Source: Candidatus Aminicenantes bacterium UBA4085 (lineage in GTDB: Bacteria > Acidobacteriota > Aminicenantia > Aminicenantales > UBA4085). Taken from it: a stretch of DNA of 39,617 bases. The notes beneath the pieces were generated by a model. The model ran no database searches. It was not told the DNA's origin and saw only the letters and a program-made list of their open reading frames with translations. The stretch spans positions 35,151 through 74,767 of the forward strand of contig DFYJ01000094.1 in NCBI GenBank assembly GCA_002383325.1, in the 5' to 3' direction. A program made the translations under genes and the position numbers. Position 1 is the first letter of the stretch. Each line of letters starts with the position of its first letter. This document shows, piece after piece, positions 32,409-39,617 of this stretch.

Positions 32409-33611
32409 ATGCCCACATACCTCTGGAAAGGCAAGAACCGCTACGGCGACGCCGTCCAGGGCGAGCGGACGGCCGACTCAACCGAGGATCTGTCCCGCGT
32501 CCTGCAGCGCGAGCAGATCCAGGTGGCCTCGATCGCCCCTGTGCGCGGGGGGTTGAAGATCGGCCGCCTGGGCGAGAAGGTCAAGGCCAAGGAGCTGGCC
32601 ATCTACAGCCGCCAGCTGGCCGTCCTGATCGACGCCGAGCTGCCCATCATCCAAAGCCTCCGCATCCTGGCCGAGCAGACCCGCAATAAGTACTTCAAGA
32701 AGGTCATCACCTCGGTCGGCGAGGACGTCGAGGCGGGGACCAGCCTGAACCAGGCCAAGCGCAGATTTCCGAAAGTCTTCGACGACCTGTTCTGCAACTT
32801 GGTGGCCTCGGGCGAGCAGAGCGGCGCGCTCGACATCATGCTCAAGCGGTTGGCCGACTACATCGAGAAGACGGTCAAGCTGCGCGGCCAGGTCAAACAG
32901 GCCATGATCTATCCCGTGGCCATCATCTCCTTCGCCCTCATCGTGGCCGTCTTCCTGCTGTGGAAGGTCATCCCGGTCTTCTCGGGGATCTTCAGCGAGC
33001 TGGGAGCCGAGCTGCCCGGCATCACCAAGGCGGTTGTGGCCCTGTCCGGGTTCATTCAGAGCTACATCGTGTACATGGTCCTGGGGCTCGTGGCCGGGAT
33101 CTTCCTCTTCCGGGCCTATCGCCGGACCGGGCCGGGCCGCTGGAGCGTGGACCGGTTCATGCTGCGCGTGCCGGCTATCGGCAAGCTGCTGACCAAGGTC
33201 GGCATCTCGCGGGTCACCCGGACCCTGAGCACCCTTCTGGCCGGCGGCGTGTCCATGCTGGAGTGCCTGAAGATCACATCCTCCACGGCCGGCAACGTCG
33301 TTCTGGAGAAGGCCGTCATGGACGCCCGGCGCCAGGTGGCCGAGGGGCGCAGCCTGACCGAGGCTTTCCAGTCGACCGGCCGCTTCCCGTTCATGATGAC
33401 CCAAATGGTCAAGGTCGGCGAGGAAACCGGCACCCTGGACCAGATGCTGGGCAAGCTGGCCGACTTCTACGACGACGAGGTTTCGGCCTCCGTGGCGGCC
33501 ATGATGTCCCTGCTGGAACCGGTCATGATGATCTTCGTCGGAGGCATCGTCGGCGGATTGATTCTGTCCATGTATCTGCCGATCTTCAGCCTGATGGCTC
33601 AGATCCAATGA
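32409..33611 (+). CDS. pilC: Type IV pilus inner membrane platform protein PilC (GspF family)
   Basis: 400 residues with two GspF repeats: KAKELAIYSRQLAVLIDAELPIIQSLR near residue 60, and VTRTLSTLLAGGVSMLECLKI near residue 275. Three membrane helices occur (about 170-195, 215-240, 370-395). AAGGA precedes the ATG. It anchors PilB and PilT. Its stop overlaps the pilS start (ATGA). Confidence 0.95.
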   Translation: MPTYLWKGKNRYGDAVQGERTADSTEDLSRVLQREQIQVASIAPVRGGLKIGRLGEKVKAKELAIYSRQLAVLIDAELPIIQSLRILAEQTRNKYFKKVITSVGEDVEAGTSLNQAKRRFPKVFDDLFCNLVASGEQSGALDIMLKRLADYIEKTVKLRGQVKQAMIYPVAIISFALIVAVFLLWKVIPVFSGIFSELGAELPGITKAVVALSGFIQSYIVYMVLGLVAGIFLFRAYRRTGPGRWSVDRFMLRVPAIGKLLTKVGISRVTRTLSTLLAGGVSMLECLKITSSTAGNVVLEKAVMDARRQVAEGRSLTEAFQSTGRFPFMMTQMVKVGEETGTLDQMLGKLADFYDDEVSASVAAMMSLLEPVMMIFVGGIVGGLILSMYLPIFSLMAQIQ

Positions 33612-34885
33612 CGACGGTCAAGCGGCACATCCTCAACCTGATCATCTTCCGCCTGGTCATCGTCACCACTCTGTTGGCGGCGGCCGTCATCGTCCAGCTC
33701 TCGACCGCGGTCTTCCTTCCGTTGGGGACGTTCTACGTCGTCATTCTGTCCGCCTATGCCGCCAGCCTGGTCTTCGTCCTGTTCTACTCCCGGAGCCGCC
33801 TCTACGCGGCCCAGGCCTACGCCCAGGTGCTCTTCGACATCCTGTTCATCACCGTCCTGGTCTACATCACCGGGGGGCTGGGAGGGCACCTCTACGTCCT
33901 GTACGCTTTCCCCATCCTGGCCGCCGGCACGGTTCTGCCGGGCCGGTCCGCCTACCTGGCGGCCTCACTCTCAGCCATTCTCCTGGGCTTCATGGCCGAC
34001 AGCATGTTCTACGGACTGATCCCCTACTACCGGGCCGACCAGGTCCGGGAGACCTCGGCCGGCCTGACCTTCTACACCATCTTCCTGGCCTGGGCGCTGT
34101 TCTTCGCCATCGCCTTCCTGTCCCAGCACTACGGGCGAGGGATGCGCCGGGCCCAGGCCGCCCTGGATCGGGCCGAGCGCGAGCTGGCCGTCCGCGAGCG
34201 CCTGGCCGAGGCCGGCAAGATGTCGGCCATGATCGCCCACGAAATCCGCAATCCCCTGGCGGCCATTTCGGGGGCGGTCCAGTTCCTGAGAACCGACCTG
34301 AGCCTGACGGGCGAGCAGGGCCAGCTCATGGATATCATCGTCCGGGAGTCCAAGCGGGTTTCCCAGACGATCGAGCAGTATCTCAGCCTGGCCTCTCCGG
34401 GGGTCCAGGATTTCCAGCGGTTCTCCCTAGCCGCGGCCGTCCGGGAGACGCTGACCCTGCTGCGGGCGGGGGGAGAGCTGCCGGATCGGATCGTCGTGGA
34501 AGGCATCTTCGAGACATCGCCGCTGGACCTCTACGGCAGCCAGTCCCAGTTCAAGCAGATCATTTGGAACCTGACCCGCAACGCCATCCAAGCCATGCCG
34601 GACGGGGGGCGCCTGCGCATCGATCTCGACGCCGGTCCGGGCGGCGTCCGGGTGCTGCGGCTTGCCGACACAGGCCGGGGCATGAGCTCGGAAGAGCTAG
34701 CCCGTATCTTTGAGCCGTTCTTTTCGGCCTTCGAGGGGGGACGGGGCCTGGGCCTGACCGTGGTCCGCCGGATCATCGACGACTTCGAAGGCCGGATCGA
34801 GGCCCGGTCCGAGACCGGCCGGGGCACGGAGTTCATCCTGACCTTCCCTGAGCGCTCGGCGCCGGGCCGGCCGAAGGAGACTTGA
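33608..34885 (+). CDS. pilS: Sensor histidine kinase PilS
   Basis: 425 residues. About six N-terminal membrane helices (to about residue 180), then a coiled linker, the H-box MIAHEIRNPLAAISGAVQFL with phospho-accepting His211, and the HATPase motifs NLTRNAIQAMPDGG, DTGRGM and GRGLGLTVVRRI. The layout matches PilS, which senses pilin levels in the membrane and phosphorylates PilR. It overlaps pilC by ATGA and lies five bases before pilR. Confidence 0.92.
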   Translation: MTTVKRHILNLIIFRLVIVTTLLAAAVIVQLSTAVFLPLGTFYVVILSAYAASLVFVLFYSRSRLYAAQAYAQVLFDILFITVLVYITGGLGGHLYVLYAFPILAAGTVLPGRSAYLAASLSAILLGFMADSMFYGLIPYYRADQVRETSAGLTFYTIFLAWALFFAIAFLSQHYGRGMRRAQAALDRAERELAVRERLAEAGKMSAMIAHEIRNPLAAISGAVQFLRTDLSLTGEQGQLMDIIVRESKRVSQTIEQYLSLASPGVQDFQRFSLAAAVRETLTLLRAGGELPDRIVVEGIFETSPLDLYGSQSQFKQIIWNLTRNAIQAMPDGGRLRIDLDAGPGGVRVLRLADTGRGMSSEELARIFEPFFSAFEGGRGLGLTVVRRIIDDFEGRIEARSETGRGTEFILTFPERSAPGRPKET

Positions 34886-34889
34886 CGCC

Positions 34890-36296
34890 ATGGACACTCT
34901 GCTGATCGTCGACGACGAGAAGAGCATTCTGGATCTGCTGGGTGTCGTCCTGCGCAAGGAAGGCTACCGCGTCCTGACCAATCCCGGCACGTCCAAGGCC
35001 TACGAGACGTTGGACGGAGGCGACATCGATCTGGTCATCACCGACGTCAAGATGCCCCAGCTGGACGGGATGACCTTCCTCAAGACCGTCCGGATCCAGA
35101 AGCCGACCGTGCCCATCATCGTCATCACCGCCTTCGGCAGCGTCAAGCAGGCCGTTGAGGCTCTCAAGGAAGGCGCCCTGGACTATGTGACCAAGCCCTT
35201 CGACATCGAGGAGCTGAAAATCCTGGTGACCCATGGCCTGGAGCAGAAGCGCCTGCGCGAAGAGAACCTCCTGCTCAAGCGGACCTTCCAGGACCAGTCC
35301 CGCTTCGAGAACATGATCGGCAGGAGCAAGGCCATGCAGGAGGTCTTCCACCTCATCGAGCGGGTGGCCTCGACCGACTCGACCGTGCTGGTCACCGGCG
35401 AGAGCGGGACGGGTAAGGAGATGGCCGCCCGGGCCGTCCACGCCCACAGCCGGCGCAAGGATCACTCGTTTGTCTCCATCAACTGCGCGGCCTTGCCCGA
35501 GAACCTCCTCGAAAGCGAGCTGTTCGGCCACACCAAGGGCAGCTTCACCGGGGCGATCTCCGACAAGAAGGGCATGTTCGAGACGGCCGACCAGGGGACC
35601 ATTTTCCTCGACGAGGTCGGCGAGATGTCGCCTTGGACCCAAGTCAAGCTGTTCCGGGTGCTCCAGGAGCGGAAGGTCCGCCGGGTCGGCGGCAACGATG
35701 AGATCCCCGTCGACGTCCGGATCATCGCCGCCACCAACCAGGACCTTAAGAAACGCATCGAGGAAGGCAAGTTCCGCGAGGAGCTCTTCTACCGGCTCAA
35801 CGTCGTCTCCTTCGAGATGCCGCCGCTGCGCAAGCGGCCCGAGGACATCCCCCTCCTGGTGTCCCACTTCCTCCAGAAGCACTGCCAGAAGATGGGCCGC
35901 AAGATGAAGCGCTTGGTGCCGGAAGTCGTCGGCTTCCTGGAGACCTACCCCTGGCCGGGCAACGTCCGCGAGCTGGAAAACCTGATTGAGCGGCTGGTGG
36001 CCGTCGAAGAGCGGGAGACGGTGACCCTGGCCAGCCTGCCGGCCGACATCCTGGGCTCCCACCTCAAGCCGGAGACCGCCGTGGCCCTGCGCCCGGGATT
36101 CAACCTGGAGGAGCATCTCGACCAGGTGGCCAAGCGGTACATCCAGGAAGCCGGGACGGCGGCCGGGGGAAACCTCAAGAAGACCGCCGCCCTGCTTGGG
36201 ATCGGTTACCGCTCATTGCGCTACCTTCTCGACAAGCACGGCATTGAGTCCTTCAAAAAGCCCGACTCGCCCGACCGGCGCGAGCGCATGCCCTGA
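34890..36296 (+). CDS. pilR: Sigma-54-dependent response regulator PilR
   Basis: 468 residues. Receiver domain with acidic pocket Asp8/Asp9 and phospho-acceptor Asp52 (VITDVKMPQLDG), Thr and Lys (ITAF, TKPF). AAA+ domain: Walker A GESGTGKE (170-177), the sigma-54 contact loop GSFTGA (217-222, Ser for the usual Ala), GTIFLDEVGEMS and NVRELENLIERL. Fis-type HTH at the end (GGNLKKTAALLGIGYRSLRYLLDKHGI). The two pseudopilin genes downstream both carry sigma-54 promoters, so they are its natural targets. Confidence 0.94.
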   Translation: MDTLLIVDDEKSILDLLGVVLRKEGYRVLTNPGTSKAYETLDGGDIDLVITDVKMPQLDGMTFLKTVRIQKPTVPIIVITAFGSVKQAVEALKEGALDYVTKPFDIEELKILVTHGLEQKRLREENLLLKRTFQDQSRFENMIGRSKAMQEVFHLIERVASTDSTVLVTGESGTGKEMAARAVHAHSRRKDHSFVSINCAALPENLLESELFGHTKGSFTGAISDKKGMFETADQGTIFLDEVGEMSPWTQVKLFRVLQERKVRRVGGNDEIPVDVRIIAATNQDLKKRIEEGKFREELFYRLNVVSFEMPPLRKRPEDIPLLVSHFLQKHCQKMGRKMKRLVPEVVGFLETYPWPGNVRELENLIERLVAVEERETVTLASLPADILGSHLKPETAVALRPGFNLEEHLDQVAKRYIQEAGTAAGGNLKKTAALLGIGYRSLRYLLDKHGIESFKKPDSPDRRERMP

Positions 36297-36325
36297 TCGG
36301 CTCCCCGAACCATTTCCACGCGACT

Positions 36326-36367
36326 TAGTGACAAATATCGTCACTATTACCAACAAAAATTGTCGCA
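36326..36367 (+). promoter_or_regulatory. Candidate enhancer (PilR-type) site of the first pseudopilin gene
   Basis: A perfect inverted repeat TAGTGAC-N7-GTCACTA (36326-36346), then TTGTCGCA (36360-36367). It lies about 110 bases upstream of the -24 element, a usual enhancer distance. AGTGACAAAT (36327-36336) also occurs before the second pseudopilin. Confidence 0.6.
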
Positions 36368-36436
36368 ACGGGCGTCTCTTGCCTTGGATGATACTGTTAA
36401 TGTGTTTATTATCATACACTTAAAATTATTCAATTG

Positions 36437-36453
36437 TTGGCACGCGATATGCA
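36437..36453 (+). promoter_or_regulatory. Sigma-54 promoter of the first pseudopilin gene
   Basis: TTGGCACG, four bases, then ATGCA. GG (36439-36440) and GC (36451-36452) are ten bases apart, the strict sigma-54 spacing. The predicted start is near 36464, 55 bases before the ATG. Confidence 0.85.
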
Positions 36454-36518
36454 ATAGAATAGGTGTCCTCGACGAGAGATCGGAAGAGAGACTAGAAAGA
36501 ACTCAAGGAGGTTCAACC

Positions 36519-37043
36519 ATGAAGAAGCAGAAAGGCTTCACCCTGATCGAGCTGCTGATCGTCGTCGCGATCATCGGCATCCTGGCCGCGCTGTTGGTGC
36601 CCAACGCCATGACGGCCCTGCAGAAGGCCAAGGTCCGCGGGACCCAGAAGGACATCTCGACGATGGCCACCACCATCACGGACTACGTGACCGACAAGGC
36701 CACGCCCCCGGCCAACAGCGGCGACATCAGCACCACGCTGAAGAGCGCCCTGTCGCCGATGTACATCAAGGTTCTCCCGACCAAGGACCAGTGGGGGACG
36801 AACTTCAAGATCTACACGGGCACGGCGGTGGACGGGAACTACGGGCTTTCGGGCTCGGCGGCGGACGACTTCCTGGTGTCCTCCTACGGCCGCGGCGGCG
36901 CGCTGGAGAGCTTCACCTACACGGCGGCCACCCCGGAGTCGGGTCTGTATACGATCTCGACGACGGCGGACTTCGAGAAGGACCTGATCTCGCTGAACGG
37001 GTCGTTCATCCGCGGTCCCCGGGCCGGCGTTTCCGGAACCTGA
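36519..37043 (+). CDS. GspG-like pseudopilin / type IV pilin (first copy)
   Basis: 174 residues from ATG 36519 with a perfect AAGGAGGT. The type III signal is KKQKG|FTLIELLIVVAIIGILAALLVPNA, cleaved after Gly6, with Glu5 of the mature protein and a long hydrophobic helix. The C-terminal domain has DQWGTNFKIYTG, like the GspG calcium-loop region. It may form the pilus fibre driven by PilB/PilT or act as a secretion pseudopilin. It is very similar to the copy at 38607, with the same last 17 residues. A sigma-54 promoter and a strong terminator make it a single-gene unit that can be highly expressed. Confidence 0.93.
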   Translation: MKKQKGFTLIELLIVVAIIGILAALLVPNAMTALQKAKVRGTQKDISTMATTITDYVTDKATPPANSGDISTTLKSALSPMYIKVLPTKDQWGTNFKIYTGTAVDGNYGLSGSAADDFLVSSYGRGGALESFTYTAATPESGLYTISTTADFEKDLISLNGSFIRGPRAGVSGT

Positions 37044-37075
37044 TGATCGAGCAGCTTGAGAGATACGCAACCGGC

Positions 37076-37112
37076 AAGGGCCGGGTCGCAAGACCCGGCC
37101 CTTTTTCTTTGT
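37076..37112 (+). terminator. Intrinsic terminator after the first pseudopilin
   Basis: A perfect 12-bp stem (37076-37087 with 37092-37103) around a GCAA tetraloop, followed by a T-rich tract. The most convincing intrinsic terminator in the window. Confidence 0.92.
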
Positions 37113-37118
37113 TATAAT
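37110..37118 (+). promoter_or_regulatory. Extended -10 promoter of plsC, likely leaderless
   Basis: TGT followed by a perfect TATAAT (37113-37118). The expected start, seven bases on, falls at or just before the plsC ATG at 37126. No ribosome binding site or -35 is visible. Confidence 0.6.
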
Positions 37119-37125
37119 CAAGCGC

Positions 37126-37839
37126 ATGATCGTCAGGACGGTCGTCCTCATCCCGATTCTGATCTTATCGCTCCTGGCGATGCTGCCTCTCCTGATAGTC
37201 TGCGCCCTGCTGGGCCGGCGGATGCCCCTCCTCACCTTCGCCCAGGCGGTCATCCGGCTGACCCTGGCGATCCTTGGCCTCCGCATCGATATCGAGGGCC
37301 TGGCCGGCGTCGACCGGAGCCGCTCTTCCATATTCATGGCCAATCACGGGAGCATGCTCGACGGGCCGATCCTCTTTCTTCTCATCCCCGTGGCGCCCCG
37401 GATCATCCTCAAGAAGTCGCTCTTCCGAATTCCGATCCTGGGCTGGGCCATGCGGTACACGGGCTTCGTCCCGGTCGACCGGCGGGGAGAGAACGGCGGG
37501 CGGACCAGCATCGCCAGGGCGGCCCGGCTGATGAGGGAGAGAGACTACTCCTTCCTCATCTTCCCGGAAGGGACCCGCAGCCGGGACGGCCGGCTGCAGG
37601 GCTTCCGCCGCGGCGGGTTCTTTCTGGCCGCCGCCGCCCGGGCCCCGATCGTGCCGGTGACGATCGACGGGGCTTATCAGCTGATGCCGCGTGGCAGGCG
37701 GATCCCCCGCCGCGGCCGCATCCGGATTGTCTTCCATCCGGCCGTGGAAACATCGGGATTGGATGAGGCGGCCATGCCCGAATTCGCGGAGCGCGTCCGG
37801 AGCGTCATCGCCTGGGACCTGAAAGGAGAACGGATATGA
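37126..37839 (+). CDS. 1-acyl-sn-glycerol-3-phosphate acyltransferase-like (PlsC family)
   Basis: 237 residues. One or two N-terminal membrane helices, then the acyltransferase motifs: NHGSMLDGP (HX4D catalytic dyad), GFVPVDRRGENGG, LIFPEGTRSRDG and PIVPVTIDG. It esterifies the sn-2 position of lysophosphatidic acid at the inner membrane in phospholipid synthesis. Other PLSC-domain proteins acylate ornithine lipids or similar acceptors, so the exact acceptor is inferred. It is coupled to gmhA by an ATGA overlap and lies between two pilin paralogues. The message appears leaderless. Confidence 0.88.
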   Translation: MIVRTVVLIPILILSLLAMLPLLIVCALLGRRMPLLTFAQAVIRLTLAILGLRIDIEGLAGVDRSRSSIFMANHGSMLDGPILFLLIPVAPRIILKKSLFRIPILGWAMRYTGFVPVDRRGENGGRTSIARAARLMRERDYSFLIFPEGTRSRDGRLQGFRRGGFFLAAAARAPIVPVTIDGAYQLMPRGRRIPRRGRIRIVFHPAVETSGLDEAAMPEFAERVRSVIAWDLKGERI

Positions 37840-38396
37840 GCGGACACACGATCGGCTCGGAGCTGGGGCGGTTGACGGATGATTTCTTCGCTTCGCGGGC
37901 GCAGGCCTACCGCGGCGCGGTCGAGGCTTGTGCCGCTGCCTTGCGCGGCGGCCGGAAGATCCTGGCCCTGGGCAACGGCGGCAGCGCGGCCGAGGCCCAA
38001 CATTTCGCGGCCGAGCTGGTCAACAAGTTCTCCCGGCCGCGCCCGGCCTTGAGGGCCCTGGCCCTGTCCACCGACACTTCCGTCCTGACCTCGATCGGCA
38101 ACGACGTCTCCTACGAGGCCGTCTTCAGTCGTCAAATTGAAGCCCTGGGCGATCGGGGCGATGTCCTGCTGGCCCTGACGACGAGCGGGAATTCGCCCAA
38201 CATCCTGCGGGCTCTCGAAACGGGCCGCGGAAAGGGTCTGTTCTCGGTCGCCCTGACGGGACGGGGCGGCGGCGCGGTTCTGGGACTGGCCGATATCCTG
38301 CTGGATGTGCCGTCCATGGAAACCCCCCGCATCCAGGAAGTCCATCTGGTGATCATCCACGCCTTGGTGGGCGACATCGAGGATGCGCTGGCCTGA
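37836..38396 (+). CDS. gmhA: Phosphoheptose isomerase-like SIS protein
   Basis: 186 residues, a single SIS domain. LALGNGGSAAEAQHFAAELVNKF matches the GmhA signature with substrate-binding Ser and Glu and the His of AQHFA. LSTDTSVLTSIGNDVSYEAVFSRQIEALG and LTTSGNSPNILRAL follow. It converts sedoheptulose-7-phosphate to D-glycero-D-manno-heptose-7-phosphate for LPS or glycan. DiaA, a DnaA-binding homologue, is the main alternative. Strong AAAGGAGA precedes the ATG, which overlaps plsC. Confidence 0.88.
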   Translation: MSGHTIGSELGRLTDDFFASRAQAYRGAVEACAAALRGGRKILALGNGGSAAEAQHFAAELVNKFSRPRPALRALALSTDTSVLTSIGNDVSYEAVFSRQIEALGDRGDVLLALTTSGNSPNILRALETGRGKGLFSVALTGRGGGAVLGLADILLDVPSMETPRIQEVHLVIIHALVGDIEDALA

Positions 38397-38428
38397 GGCC
38401 GGGTACTCCTCCCGGCTCCGTCGCGCGG

Positions 38429-38473
38429 AGTGACAAATTACGGCGTTTTTAAAGCGAGATGACGTTAATTGTC
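38429..38473 (+). promoter_or_regulatory. Candidate enhancer (PilR-type) site of the second pseudopilin gene
   Basis: AGTGACAAAT (38429-38438) and an inverted AATTGTC (38467-38473), about 110 and 70 bases upstream of the -24 element. The arrangement parallels that before the first pseudopilin, although the flanking sequence differs. Confidence 0.55.
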
Positions 38474-38536
38474 TGCCTCCCGCTCCGGCGTCATGAAGAA
38501 AAGGCAATGATATCAACAAGATAAATCGTCCGGGCC

Positions 38537-38553
38537 TTGGCACGCGAATTGCA
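38537..38553 (+). promoter_or_regulatory. Sigma-54 promoter of the second pseudopilin gene
   Basis: TTGGCACG, CGAA, TTGCA: a full match to the -24/-12 consensus, with GG (38539-38540) and GC (38551-38552) ten bases apart. The predicted start is near 38564. Confidence 0.9.
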
Positions 38554-38606
38554 ATAATCCCATCGGGCTAATTCAGGTCGCGGGCGACCGCGACGAGGAG
38601 CGTGAC

Positions 38607-39134
38607 ATGCTCGAGCGCGAAGACGGTTTCACCCTGATCGAGCTGCTGATCGTCGTGGCCATCATCGGCATCCTGGCGGCGCTGTTGGTGCCCAACGCCA
38701 TGTCGGCGATGCAGAAGGCCAAGATCCGGGGCACGCAGAAGGATATCACCACCATTGCCACGACCCTGGTCAACTACATCGGCGACAAGTCCGTCTCGCC
38801 GGCCAACAGCGGCGATATCGGGGCCGCGTTGAAGAGCGCTCTGTCGCCGATGTACCTCAAAGTGCTCCCCCTGCAGGACCAATGGGGCAACAACTTCAAG
38901 GTCTATGGCGGAACGGCGGTGGACGGCAATTACGGCCTGACGGACTCGGGGCCTGACGACTTCCTCGTAGCGTCCTACGGACGGGGCGGCGTCCTCGAGG
39001 GCTTTACGTACGCTCCGGCCACGCCCGAATCCGGGCTGTATACGATCTCGACGGCGGCGGACTTCGAAAAAGACCTGGTGTCGCTGAACGGCTCGTTTAT
39101 CCGCGGCCCGCGGGCCGGCGTGTCGGGGACCTGA
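38607..39134 (+). CDS. GspG-like pseudopilin / type IV pilin (second copy)
   Basis: 175 residues from ATG 38607 with AGGAG nearby. The signal EREDG|FTLIELLIVV is cleaved after Gly7; the leader is acidic, unlike the basic leader of the first copy. The rest closely matches that copy (KAKIRGTQKDITTIATT, DQWGNNFKVYGGTAVDGNYGL), differing mainly in surface residues and ending in the same 17 residues. It was probably duplicated along with its promoter. The two may be alternate subunits or major and minor pilins. Confidence 0.93.
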   Translation: MLEREDGFTLIELLIVVAIIGILAALLVPNAMSAMQKAKIRGTQKDITTIATTLVNYIGDKSVSPANSGDIGAALKSALSPMYLKVLPLQDQWGNNFKVYGGTAVDGNYGLTDSGPDDFLVASYGRGGVLEGFTYAPATPESGLYTISTAADFEKDLVSLNGSFIRGPRAGVSGT

Positions 39135-39147
39135 GAGGCTCTTTATT

Positions 39148-39446
39148 GGGGACCTTCTCCCATCTCCGGGAGGTCAGTTCGGGGTGTCGTCCCGGCGGCT
39201 TCGGGCTCAATTCGCCTTTTCCCACAGCTCTCCTCGGCGCCTGCGGAACTCCGCATGCCTAATCCATCTGGCCATTCTGTCCTCCCACTCCATAGCTATT
39301 CCTGACAATCGTTACGTGCTCAAACATCCCTCGGCGCCCGTTGGGTACCCTCGGAGAGTTGTGGAAAAAGGCGTCGCCCTTGCTATTTCGCCGTCGGCCG
39401 ACACCCCGAACTGCCCAGACTCCCTGGAGATGGGAGAAGATCCTAT
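39148..39446. mobile_element. MITE-like element with long imperfect inverted arms
   Basis: The left arm (about 39150-39230) and the reverse complement of the right arm (about 39352-39444) match over roughly 80-90 bases with small gaps. They include CTTCTCCCATCTCC, CAGTTCGGGGTGTCG and CGCCTTTTcCCACAgCTCTCC-like blocks. The unpaired centre is about 120 bases. There is no transposase and no credible gene. It begins 13 bases after the second pseudopilin stop. Exact ends and target duplication are not clear. Confidence 0.6.
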
Positions 39447-39457
39447 TTTGGGATAAT

Positions 39458-39496
39458 CCCGGCGTTTACAATTCCTTGAGGGTTTCCACGCCCGCC
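39458..39496. repeat. 39-bp direct repeat, copy 1
   Basis: Matches 39579-39617 at 35 of 39 positions, starting 121 bases apart. On the minus strand it holds GGAATTGTAA and a GGGCGGGCGTGG stretch. The sequence between copies (GCGATGACGGGCGAGGCGCTGTCATG) is self-similar, as in dispersed extragenic repeats. Confidence 0.65.
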
Positions 39497-39578
39497 CTTG
39501 CGATGACGGGCGAGGCGCTGTCATGGCGAGGACAGGGCGGTTCATGGGTGTGCCCATGGACGCCGCGGTCGGGGTGTT

Positions 39579-39617
39579 CCCGGCGCTTACAATTCCTTCA
39601 GCGCTTCCACGCCCGCC
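39579..39617. repeat. 39-bp direct repeat, copy 2, cut by the window edge
   Basis: Second copy of the repeat at 39458-39496; it may continue past the end of the window. No gene is seen between the two copies. Confidence 0.65.

Noticed and set aside
39184..39456. A 90-codon open frame near the right end
   Set aside because: It lies inside the inverted-repeat element, has no recognisable domain and its composition follows the repeat arms.
39458..39617. CRISPR array at the right edge
   Set aside because: Only two imperfect copies with an 82-base spacer that is itself repetitive; no cas genes.

Overview
This is a GC-rich, densely packed bacterial chromosome segment with many ATGA start/stop overlaps. 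The genes are housekeeping and envelope functions: Tat export, an S41 protease, lipoprotein-type M16 proteins, a type IV pilus motor and pseudopilins. Together these suggest a Gram-negative (diderm) bacterium. A MerR-like helix-turn-helix fused through a membrane segment to a beta-propeller-like domain, and the general gene style, fit the Acidobacteriota/Aminicenantota neighbourhood. That placement is inference; no rRNA or other decisive marker is present.

Left part (1-9668): a minus-strand operon ilvE, M16-like, M16-like (the last runs off the left edge), then a radical SAM protein of the COG0731 type. Next come queF on the plus strand, a DMT-family transporter and a GT-C membrane glycosyltransferase, then a minus-strand operon queC-queD-queE. 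Apart from GTP cyclohydrolase, the enzymes for making the queuosine precursor preQ1 are all here.

Middle part (9730-14547): a lone unrecognised protein whose eight repeated strand-like segments suggest a beta/alpha barrel, then a tight operon of a 19-codon basic micro-ORF, two D-Ala-D-Ala-ligase-like ATP-grasp enzymes, a GNAT acetyltransferase and a lysine 2,3-aminomutase-like radical SAM enzyme. I do not recognise this operon as a characterised pathway. It is the best candidate here for an undescribed system (possibly beta-lysine activation or ligation). It converges on a minus-strand operon tatA-tatC-P-loop kinase-dCMP deaminase-exported tandem-SIS protein. A long plus-strand operon ctp-rpiB-glyA-purD-purE-mtaB-mutL fires divergently from tatA from interlocked promoters.

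Right part (27178-39617): tRNA-Pro and tRNA-Arg behind one strong promoter, a remnant that looks like an MBOAT C-terminal tail, and a frameshifted HTH/beta-propeller regulator. Then comes the pilus operon pilB-pilT-pilC-pilS-pilR, followed by a pseudopilin, plsC, gmhA and a paralogous second pseudopilin. Both pseudopilin genes have textbook sigma-54 -24/-12 promoters. Both also carry similar GACAA/TTGTC sites about 130 bp upstream, a natural target for the adjacent sigma-54 activator PilR. The window ends in repeats: a roughly 300 bp element with long imperfect inverted arms (MITE-like), then two copies of a 39 bp repeat.
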